Assembly: GCA_002899795.1 (NCBI GenBank)
Contig: PPDG01000273.1
Coordinates: 1 to 5,325 of the forward strand
From: Desulfobacteraceae bacterium
GTDB lineage: Bacteria; Desulfobacterota; Syntrophobacteria; BM002
Direction: 5' to 3'
DNA: 5,325 nt
Part shown: piece by piece, positions 1-5,043 of the stretch
Numbering within the stretch: position 1 is the first letter of the stretch
How the letters are laid out: each line of letters opens with the position of its first letter
Made by a program: the position numbers and the translations under genes
The notes under the pieces: model-generated
Databases searched by the model: none
What the model was told of the DNA's origin: nothing
What the model saw: the letters and a program-made list of their open reading frames with translations, nothing else

Positions 1-160
1 ACTAAAAATTCCAAATCACAAATCATAGTGACTAAGGTTTCAGTGTTCAGTGTTCAGGTTTCAGCTTGTATGTCTCTTTTTCCTGACACCCGACACCTGA
101 CACCTGAAACCCTGAGATTTGGTGCTTGGAGTTTGGAATTTCTATTCCTCCACCAGTGCT
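1..160. repeat. Nested palindromic repeat element, copy 1
   Basis: The core is an inverted repeat in which each arm is made of four 7-bp units. The left arm (37-64) reads gtttcag, tgttcag, tgttcag, gtttcag. The right arm (83-110) reads ctgacac, ccgacac, ctgacac, ctgaaac. The outermost units are exact complements; the middle ones pair imperfectly. The loop (65-82) is pyrimidine-rich. Outside the core lie AT-rich arms: aaattccaaatcacaaatca at 6-25, and 115-141 containing atttggtgcttgga and tttggaattt. An outer block tttctattcctcc follows at 139-151. Related material recurs at 2108-2211 (core and outer block) and at 3931-4026 (AT-rich arms). I know such sequences as dispersed intergenic repeats of many deltaproteobacterial genomes; that is recollection. 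The left boundary may lie outside the window. Confidence 0.8.
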
Positions 161-185
161 CCAAAACAGATTCAATACATCTACC

Positions 186-203
186 GCAGCAGCAACCTGC
201 TGC
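186..203. other. Small perfect hairpin in the leader
   Basis: A 7-bp perfect stem, gcagcag (186-192) with ctgctgc (197-203), closes a 4-nt loop caac. It lies about 150 bp upstream of the first gene. No T-run follows it on either strand, so it does not look like an intrinsic terminator. The rest of 161-355 shows no coding sequence that I can support, and no promoter I would call. The function is unknown and the hairpin may be chance. Confidence 0.35.
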
Positions 204-355
204 AGCCCTTACCTTTGTGCCAACCGCTGAGTAGGATGGAGCATCTTACGCCACCAGATCTACTATGGCCCATCAGAGTTTTTTTCCTTGCACATGCCGC
301 ATGGTTCCTGTGAAAATAGACTGCTCTGATTATTACATTTGAGAGGTAGCAGTTT

Positions 356-2020
356 ATGGCGCGGCCAGATGGTAATAACCTGAAACACTATCTCGGATTG
401 ATACTGCTCTGTCTCGTGCTCTACCTACCTGGGCTGACGACTTTACCCCCGGTGGATCGAGACGAGGCACGATTCGTTCAGGCTACGCGTCAAATGCTGG
501 AGAGCAAGGACTTCGTACAGATCCGATTTCAAAACAAGCCTCGTAACAAGAAACCGATTGGCATCTATTGGCTCCAGGCGGCAGCGGTAACGATAACTGG
601 GTCCTCCCGGACAAACCAAGTGTGGCCCTATCGCTTACCTTCCCTGCTGGGAGCCTTAGCGGCGGTGTTGCTCACATTTGGTTTTGGCAAGAATCTGTTT
701 GATCAAAAGACGGGACTGTTGGCTGCAATTCTCACGGCGAGTTCTCTTCTCTTGGTGGTGGAAGCGCATCAGGCCACCACAGACGCAGCCCTGCTAGCCA
801 CAGTCGTGGCGGCGCAAGGATCGCTGGGAAACCTGTATGTTAGGGCTCGACGTGGCGAGGCTGTTGGCTGGGGGATGCCCATCCTCTTTTGGACTGCTCA
901 AGGCATCGGCATCCTGATCAAAGGACCAATAACGCCCTTGGTCAGCTTGGTTACTATCCTTACTCTCATGGCGGTGGATCGGCAGGTATCGCTCCTCCGC
1001 ACTTTACGGTTGCATCTAGGGATTCCATTGGTAGCCGTAATAGTCTGTCCGTGGGCAATTGCCATCACCCTGGCCACTGACGGCGCATTTTTTAGTGACG
1101 CACTCCGGTCGGATTTGCTGCCAAAGTTAGTTTCCGGGCACGAATCACATGGATTTCTACCTGGCTACTATCTGCTGCTGGTTGCTCTGACATTCTGGCC
1201 GGGATCGCTATTTCTCGGGCCGGCATTGCGTCAGGCTTGGAAACGACGCTCTGGGATGGGAGAACGCTTTTGTCTGGCGTGGGTAATCCCAGTTTGGTTG
1301 GTGTTCGAACTGATTCCGACGAAACTGCCGCATTACATCTTGCCGATATTTCCCGCACTGTCCTTGATCACAGCGCGTCTGCTCCTTACCGGGACAAAAG
1401 ATGCATGGGACCTGTCGCGTTGGGGGCTTGCTCGAGTTGGCTTTGTCCTTTGGGTATTGGTAAGCGTAGTCCTGGCAGCTGCAATCGTGGCATTCCCGGT
1501 TTACATCGACGGCCGATTTGATATGCTCACGCTCTGGCCTGCCTTGGCAACGGTTCTTATGCTCATTTTGACTGCTTGGAACGCTTTTCGTGGCCGTTTG
1601 ATGGAGGCGGCCATTGCTGCCGTGATCCTGGCGGTTCTCGTCTTAGCACCGACACTGCATGTTATCATGCCGAATGCGGATGGGCTCTGGCTGAGTCGGA
1701 GTGTGGCAAGAGCTGTAGAGCGGCATGGCGAGTCAGTCAGTGGTTTGCCACCAGTGGTTGCAGCCGCCGGATACCATGAGCCTAGTCTCGTCTTCCTCTG
1801 TGGTACTGATACCAAACTGGTGAATGCGCCTCAGGCAGCGTTACACCTCAGGCAAAATCCGAGCGGCCTAGCCCTTATAAGAGAAAGGAAAGATGATCTA
1901 TTTCATAAAACACTTTCCGGCTCTAATGGGTCAGTTTTACTGCTGGAGACGATAAAGGGGTTTAATTACACAAAGGGTAAACGGCTGACTTTGAATCTCT
2001 ACGGTAGGCCAAATAAGTGA
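356..2020 (+). CDS. ArnT/PMT-like GT-C glycosyltransferase, polyprenyl-phosphate-sugar dependent
   Basis: This 554-residue polytopic inner-membrane protein has the length of ArnT (about 550). It most likely transfers a sugar from undecaprenyl phosphate to an envelope acceptor such as lipid A on the periplasmic face. After the first membrane segment (about 12-30) comes the first-loop acidic motif PPVDRDEARF (31-40; D34, D36, E37). KKPIGIYWLQ follows (65-74), then TTDAALLA (141-148, D143), KGPI (189-192) and PTKLPHYILPIFPA (321-334). Many hydrophobic helices fill 95-435. The C-terminal soluble part carries GYHEPSLVFLCGTD (472-485), typical of the family. The ATG start is supported by GAGAGG (341-346) with a 9-nt spacer. 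It leads a same-strand cluster with PAP2, GT2 and LABN genes, although 222 bp and a repeat separate it from the next gene. The sugar and acceptor cannot be inferred, so it is not named arnT. Calling it a GT-C enzyme is secure; the lipid A role is inference. Confidence 0.93.
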   Translation: MARPDGNNLKHYLGLILLCLVLYLPGLTTLPPVDRDEARFVQATRQMLESKDFVQIRFQNKPRNKKPIGIYWLQAAAVTITGSSRTNQVWPYRLPSLLGALAAVLLTFGFGKNLFDQKTGLLAAILTASSLLLVVEAHQATTDAALLATVVAAQGSLGNLYVRARRGEAVGWGMPILFWTAQGIGILIKGPITPLVSLVTILTLMAVDRQVSLLRTLRLHLGIPLVAVIVCPWAIAITLATDGAFFSDALRSDLLPKLVSGHESHGFLPGYYLLLVALTFWPGSLFLGPALRQAWKRRSGMGERFCLAWVIPVWLVFELIPTKLPHYILPIFPALSLITARLLLTGTKDAWDLSRWGLARVGFVLWVLVSVVLAAAIVAFPVYIDGRFDMLTLWPALATVLMLILTAWNAFRGRLMEAAIAAVILAVLVLAPTLHVIMPNADGLWLSRSVARAVERHGESVSGLPPVVAAAGYHEPSLVFLCGTDTKLVNAPQAALHLRQNPSGLALIRERKDDLFHKTLSGSNGSVLLLETIKGFNYTKGKRLTLNLYGRPNK

Positions 2021-2107
2021 AATTTACTCAAAATAGAAAACCTGGTCCTTGGGGTCAGGTCAGAGTTCAATGGGTTTGGCGGTAAAGAACGCGAGCTGTC
2101 TTGGGGT
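2021..2107. other. Spacer after the GT-C gene, possible repeat-end remnant
   Basis: No gene is visible. The stretch ttggggtcaggtcagag (about 2049-2065) resembles, from memory, sequence found at the ends of Y1-type (IS200/REP-associated) transposase elements in deltaproteobacteria. No transposase is present here, so this is only a weak suggestion of a remnant. No hairpin with a T-run follows the stop codon at 2018-2020. Confidence 0.2.
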
Positions 2108-2211
2108 ACTGGAGGAATAGAAAACCCTAATCACAACGACTGAGGTTTCAGGTTTCAGCTTCTATGTTTCTTTTTTCTGACACCTGACACCTGACACCTG
2201 ACACCTGAATC
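2108..2211. repeat. Nested palindromic repeat element, copy 2
   Basis: Second copy of the element at 1-160. The core lies in the same orientation: two gtttcag units (2145-2151, 2152-2158), a loop cttctatgtttctttttt (about 2159-2176), then four exact ctgacac units and a ctgaatc (2177-2211). The loop matches copy 1 closely (tttcagcttNtatgt shared). The left flank shares aatcacaa and gact-aggtttcag with copy 1. The outer block actggaggaatagaaa (2108-2123) is the reverse complement, less 3 bases, of the right outer block of copy 1 (139-157). So the complete element appears to be one large palindrome. The number of heptamers per arm differs between copies (4+4 against 2+5), as slippage would produce. 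Confidence 0.8.
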
Positions 2212-2242
2212 CTCAACATCGACAACACCGACCAAAGAGTAC

Positions 2243-2896
2243 ATGAATAACAATACTCAACATCAGACTTCAAGCAAGCGGATTGCAAAAACAATATTAA
2301 TTTCGCTTCCACTTATAGTGTTATTTTGTGTTGTCGGTTATTTTTTCTTTGACTTGCCCATAGCTAAATATTGCGATTCAGTTTTTTCCAGCAACAAAAT
2401 CAGGAGAATCCTAAAAGATATCTCCAAACTGGGAATAGCAACATTTTACCTAATTTGTTCAGCTATAATTTTTATGTTTTTTAGATTTATAAGGAAAAGA
2501 GAAATATGGTCCAATAGAGCTTTATTTGTGTTCTTATCCATTTCGTTGTCGGGTGTGTTGGTACTTATAACTAAATTCATTTTTGGAAGATACCGACCAA
2601 AGATGTTTTTCGAAGAGCAATTATATGGTTTTGAATTTTTCCAGTTGAAAGGCAAGATAACTTCCTTTCCCTCCGGACATGCCAGCACGATCGTTGCCTT
2701 GATGCTAGCGCTATATTTCATCAGTCCCAAATACAGAGTGATTTATTTTATAATTGCTTTTGTAATTGTTATCAGTAGAGTGTTTGTATGCCATCATTAC
2801 CTAACTGACGTGGTTGTCGGTTCTTATGTCGCCGTAATCACCACCCTGTGTCTTAAACAATTTCTGGACAAGAGTGGGATTGCGATTCAAGAATAG
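2243..2896 (+). CDS. PAP2-family membrane phosphatase
   Basis: This 217-residue integral membrane protein has all three PAP2 phosphatase motifs. They are K-x6-RP (K111 to R118-P119), PSGH (143-146) and SR-x5-H-x3-D (S178, R179, H185, D189). H146 and H185 are the expected catalytic histidines. About six hydrophobic segments are visible (roughly 17-36, 66-82, 92-113, 147-160, 165-180 and 190-206). The family removes phosphate from lipids on the periplasmic side. Next to GT-C, GT2 and LABN genes, plausible substrates are lipid A phosphate or undecaprenyl (pyro)phosphate; the sequence does not decide. The ATG start has only a weak, close purine stretch (aaagag, 2234-2239, 3-nt spacer). Base composition is unlike the neighbours: six 60-base lines that I counted inside it average about 35% G+C, against about 58% in sampled lines of the flanking glycosyltransferase genes. 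This suggests later acquisition. The next gene starts 32 bp downstream. Confidence 0.93.
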   Translation: MNNNTQHQTSSKRIAKTILISLPLIVLFCVVGYFFFDLPIAKYCDSVFSSNKIRRILKDISKLGIATFYLICSAIIFMFFRFIRKREIWSNRALFVFLSISLSGVLVLITKFIFGRYRPKMFFEEQLYGFEFFQLKGKITSFPSGHASTIVALMLALYFISPKYRVIYFIIAFVIVISRVFVCHHYLTDVVVGSYVAVITTLCLKQFLDKSGIAIQE

Positions 2897-2928
2897 AAGG
2901 GCTCTTTGTTCGAATCTGGGTAGTAGAG

Positions 2929-3663
2929 ATGGATATTTCAGTAGTGGTTCCGGTCAAGAACGAAGAGGACAATATCGACCCTTTGGTAGATGAGATCTGT
3001 GCTGCTCTAGACGGTCTTATGGAGTACGAGATTGTCTATGTGGATGACGGGAGTTCGGATAAGACCTGGGAGCATCTTGTCTCCCTAGGGCAAAGACTAT
3101 CTCAGCTCAAGATCATTCGTCTCCGGAAAAGTTGTGGTCAGAGCAATGCCATCCACACAGGAGTCAAGGCGGCGCGTTCTTCTTTGATAGTCACTCTGGA
3201 TGGTGACGGACAGAACGATCCGGCTGACATCCCAAGGTTAGTGGAGGTTTTCAAGTCACCGAACCGTCCGCCTGACTTGCAGCTTGTTGCCGGCCACCGA
3301 CGAAAGCGCATGGATAGCTGGGTGAAGCGCGCGTCGGCACGCGTGGCCAATGGGGTCAGAGGTTATCTGCTCAAGGATCGGACCCCGGACACAGGCTGCG
3401 GACTCAAGCTATTTCCCCGGGAAATATTTCTGGAGTTACCCTTTTTTGATCATATGCATCGTTTTCTCCCCGCACTTATTCTGCGCAGCGGCGGGGCTGT
3501 AGTCTCAGTAGAAGTTAACCATCGACCACGTAAGTACGGCCGGAGTCATTACGGTATTTGGGATCGGCTTTGGGTGGGAGTTGTGGACCTATGCGGGGTC
3601 ATGTGGCTGCAACGACGGAGCAAGGTCGCGGAGATCGAGGAGGTAATGAACTTTGAAAATTGA
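2929..3663 (+). CDS. GT2 glycosyltransferase, polyprenyl-phosphate sugar synthase type (DPMS/ArnC-like)
   Basis: A 244-residue GT-A fold enzyme that probably transfers a nucleotide-sugar residue to undecaprenyl phosphate on the cytoplasmic side. This would make the donor used by the GT-C enzyme encoded upstream. Visible motifs are the N-terminal ISVVVPVKNEEDNI strand-loop (3-16), VDDGSSD (38-44), the metal-binding DGDGQNDP (91-98; D91, D93), DTGCGLK (154-160), HRFLPAL (177-183) and the basic HRPRKYGRSHYG (198-209). These match the DPM1/ArnC/FlmF group. It lacks the pair of C-terminal transmembrane helices of ArnC/GtrB proteins and has only one short hydrophobic stretch (about 211-228), so it is probably soluble or peripheral. 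The ATG has a weak upstream site (ggg at 2918-2920). Its 3' end overlaps the next gene by 11 bp, which indicates coupled expression. The identity of the sugar is unknown. Confidence 0.94.
   Translation: MDISVVVPVKNEEDNIDPLVDEICAALDGLMEYEIVYVDDGSSDKTWEHLVSLGQRLSQLKIIRLRKSCGQSNAIHTGVKAARSSLIVTLDGDGQNDPADIPRLVEVFKSPNRPPDLQLVAGHRRKRMDSWVKRASARVANGVRGYLLKDRTPDTGCGLKLFPREIFLELPFFDHMHRFLPALILRSGGAVVSVEVNHRPRKYGRSHYGIWDRLWVGVVDLCGVMWLQRRSKVAEIEEVMNFEN
3637..3655 (+). promoter_or_regulatory. Strong ribosome binding site that selects a TTG start
   Basis: GAGGAGG (3637-3643), inside the end of the GT2 gene, is followed after a 9-nt spacer by TTG at 3653. This is the only well-placed start for the LABN reading frame. 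The ATG at 3646-3648 is too close to the site and is in the GT2 frame (it encodes Met240 of the GT2 protein), so it is not the LABN start. Confidence 0.75.
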
Positions 3664-3934
3664 TACCGCTTGGTTGATCATAGGGTTTGTAGGTCAGGCA
3701 GCATTTGGCCTGCGTTTTTTCATTCAATGGCTTCACAGTGAGCGCCATGGGCGCAGTTTGATTCCTATCGCTTTTTGGTATTTTAGTCTGGCCGGCGGAG
3801 TCATTTTGTTCAGTTATGCCCTACACAGGCGTGATCCGGTGTTTATCTTGGGACAGTGCACCGGTGTTTTCATCTATAGCCGCAATCTCCATTTGGTCTA
3901 CAGGGAACGCAGGCAAAAGGCCAATGCTGGCTAA
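3653..3934 (+). CDS. Small LABN-family membrane protein (lipid A biosynthesis N-terminal domain)
   Basis: This 93-residue protein consists of a single LABN domain, which elsewhere is fused in front of other enzymes or stands alone beside GT2 and ArnT-like genes. The family pattern is clear: GFVGQAAFGLRFFIQW (11-26), SERHGRSLIPIAFWYFSLAG (29-48), DPVFILGQCTGVFIYSRNLHL (61-81, allowing one residue either way). Three hydrophobic helices lie at about 7-25, 38-56 and 63-80, and a basic tail (RERRQK) suggests a cytoplasmic C-terminus. The compact, multidrug-transporter-like architecture fits a helper in flipping or presenting undecaprenyl-phosphate-sugar; this is a proposal, not a demonstrated role. 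It starts at TTG behind a strong Shine-Dalgarno site and overlaps the GT2 gene by 11 bp. The stop codon TAA (3932-3934) lies at the left edge of a palindromic repeat. Confidence 0.92.
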   Translation: MKIDTAWLIIGFVGQAAFGLRFFIQWLHSERHGRSLIPIAFWYFSLAGGVILFSYALHRRDPVFILGQCTGVFIYSRNLHLVYRERRQKANAG

Positions 3935-4052
3935 AAATTCCAAATAACAAATCACAAATTCCAAAACTGTTTTGGTCATTTGGTATTGGAATTTGTGATT
4001 TGTTTGTAATTTGGTGCTTGGAATTTGATATTTTGCAACGCTCCAACCCTCC
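3931..4052. repeat. AT-rich palindromic repeat between convergent genes (copy 3, AT-rich variant)
   Basis: An inverted repeat with a perfect 18-bp stem: acaaatcacaaattccaa (3947-3964) pairs with 3986-4003. A second, outer perfect 9-bp stem is formed by aaattccaa (3935-3943) and ttggaattt (4018-4026). The apex holds a competing 7-bp pair, ccaaaac (3961-3967) with gttttgg (3969-3975). The left end ctaaaaattccaaat is identical to positions 2-16, and atttggtgcttgga (4009-4022) is identical to 117-130, so it belongs with copy 1. It lacks the heptamer core of copies 1 and 2. It sits directly after the LABN stop and downstream of the convergent lipoprotein gene, so a transcript from either side would fold here. 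There is no clean T-run, so a terminator role is only possible. The remainder up to 4118 shows nothing further. Confidence 0.82.
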
Positions 4053-4118
4053 ATTACTCCCACAGGATCCCGCATGAGGAAAAGACTAAATATTTGGAAA
4101 GCAATGATATGGAGTTGC

Positions 4119-4658
4119 TTACCAGTAGGGATATCTGTAACGGTACGGGCGTCTGTACCACGGATCATAATAAGGGTAATAAGGCCCGATATACTCTCCC
4201 TCCTTGGACCAGAGATGAATCTCCATGGCCTCAATAACAGGATATACATAGGTGAGATTTCCTAATTCCCTCTCCTGACTTCCAATAACCTTGCCGCCAA
4301 CGGTAACCCTTCTCTCTTTGCTATAAACCACCGGATCCAAGAATTCGTTACTCGTAACCATGAAACGTCCTTCAGAGAGGTCCGATGATTTCGGTCTGTT
4401 CTGGGAATCCAGTGGTGCTTGCAACACGGTAATCCGAGAGCCATCCGTTTCGTTTGCTGTTTCCAGGATGTACCCCCCAACAATTACAACGCGGCCTTTA
4501 TAGTCATCTATTTGCTTCAGGAGTGCTTCAAAGGGAACTGCGTCTCCGGCCTCTTCCCGCACCTTTTTGGAAATGGCAGGGGAACAGGCGGTAAATCCAC
4601 CAAGGAGGAGGAACAACAAGACATATCCCGCTATTGATATGGAAAGTCGCCCCATCAT
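4119..4658 (-). CDS. slp: Slp-family outer-membrane lipoprotein
   Basis: A 179-residue lipoprotein. The N-terminus has a positive Arg4, a hydrophobic stretch (5-20) and a lipobox-like GGFTAC ending at Cys25; Phe at the -3 position is unusual but tolerable. The mature part has Slp-family signatures: GRVVIVGGYILETANE (55-70), GRFMVTSNEFLDPVVYSKERRVTVGGKVIG (97-126, read as two adjoining motifs) and TYVYPVIEAMEIHLW (136-150). The family comprises lipoproteins such as E. coli Slp, induced by starvation, with no enzymatic role known to me. The last 24 residues (156-179) form an odd tail with 10 Tyr, 5 Pro, 4 Arg and 2 Trp. Two adjacent Met codons could start it (4656-4658 or 4653-4655). The first is used here, with AGGG five bases upstream of it. 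It is transcribed towards the glycosyltransferase cluster, and a palindromic repeat lies 24 bp upstream of its start. Confidence 0.92.
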   Translation of the reverse strand: MMGRLSISIAGYVLLFLLLGGFTACSPAISKKVREEAGDAVPFEALLKQIDDYKGRVVIVGGYILETANETDGSRITVLQAPLDSQNRPKSSDLSEGRFMVTSNEFLDPVVYSKERRVTVGGKVIGSQERELGNLTYVYPVIEAMEIHLWSKEGEYIGPYYPYYDPWYRRPYRYRYPYW

Positions 4659-4681
4659 GTTTGCCCTATCAGAATTGAAGC

Positions 4682-4720
4682 TCCCTGTCCCGCTTTAGCG
4701 GGACTAAAGCGGGACAGGGA
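4682..4720. repeat. Long perfect hairpin of GTCCCGC/GCGGGAC modules, upstream of slp
   Basis: A 17-bp perfect stem (4682-4698 with 4704-4720) closes a 5-nt loop cggga. Internally it reads as modules: GTCCCGC TTTA GCGGGAC (4687-4704), then TAAA and a second GCGGGAC (4709-4715). The left GTCCCGC can therefore pair with either of two GCGGGAC copies, giving a short and a long hairpin that exclude each other. It lies 23-24 bp before the start codon of the lipoprotein gene and would probably be in its 5' leader if transcription starts further upstream. Neither strand has a T-run after it, which argues against an intrinsic terminator. Confidence 0.8.
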
Positions 4721-4778
4721 ATCTTCGAAATGTAAGGGAGAGATCCCATTTTATTGTAATTCGCTCGCCAAACCCGCA

Positions 4779-4796
4779 GTCCCGCCCGGGCGGGAC
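4779..4796. repeat. Second GTCCCGC-N4-GCGGGAC palindrome
   Basis: A perfect 18-bp palindrome, GTCCCGC CCGG GCGGGAC. It has the same 7-bp arms as the module at 4687-4704 and differs only in the central four bases (CCGG against TTTA). The pair lies 75 bp from the first hairpin in the same intergenic region, so this is a repeat family and not a chance hairpin. Role unknown. Confidence 0.75.
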
Positions 4797-5043
4797 GGGG
4801 ATGAGCTCGCTGTAGCATTTTGAATCCTTGTTAAAGGCTCACCCGGCAATTATATACGACTCCCATGATCATCTGTCCTAAAAGCTACAATTATATATAG
4901 TGGGAGGATCGAGAATCGCAGAGTGTAGATTAAAGTATGTAATCTAAACTTCGGGGGAGCAAAACGGACTCTACCGCTAATAGGCAAAACCAGCGTCCCA
5001 CCTTTCTTTTGACTTTACAACGCTCAGGCTTTCCCTGCACTGA
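4797..5043. other. Gene-free intergenic stretch with minor repeats
   Basis: No gene can be supported here. It contains a direct repeat caattatata (4847-4856 and 4888-4897), and an AT-rich inverted repeat tagatta/taatcta (4926-4932 and 4940-4946) with a 7-nt loop. Both lie downstream of the minus-strand PKD/CFI-box gene and upstream of the minus-strand lipoprotein gene. The AT-rich blocks could include promoter elements for the lipoprotein gene. I cannot place a convincing -35/-10 pair. Confidence 0.4.

Noticed and set aside
37..110. Heptamer runs as a CRISPR array
   Set aside because: The units are 7 bp, directly adjacent and arranged as inverted arms. There are no spacers of CRISPR length and no cas gene.
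28..313. Two overlapping short reading frames before the GT-C gene
   Set aside because: They run through the palindromic repeat and its flank. Their peptides derive from the repeat, with no family resemblance and no convincing ribosome binding site.
1092..1815. Reading frames on both strands inside the GT-C gene
   Set aside because: They are overlapped completely by a well-supported 554-residue gene, and their translations show no recognisable motif.
3821..4249. A 142-residue minus-strand frame across the end of the LABN gene, the repeat and the end of slp
   Set aside because: The middle part translates the AT-rich repeat, giving typical repeat peptides with QIPSTKLQTNHKFQ-like content. The two ends are antisense or out-of-frame shadows of real genes.
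4682..4720. The 17-bp hairpin as a rho-independent terminator
   Set aside because: The stem is long, but neither strand has a run of T directly after it. It also lies upstream of a gene rather than behind one on the minus strand.
4926..4946. The tagatta/taatcta inverted repeat as terminator of the CFI-box gene
   Set aside because: The stem is only 7 bp and very AT-rich, about 100 bp beyond the stop codon, with no T-run after it on the minus strand.
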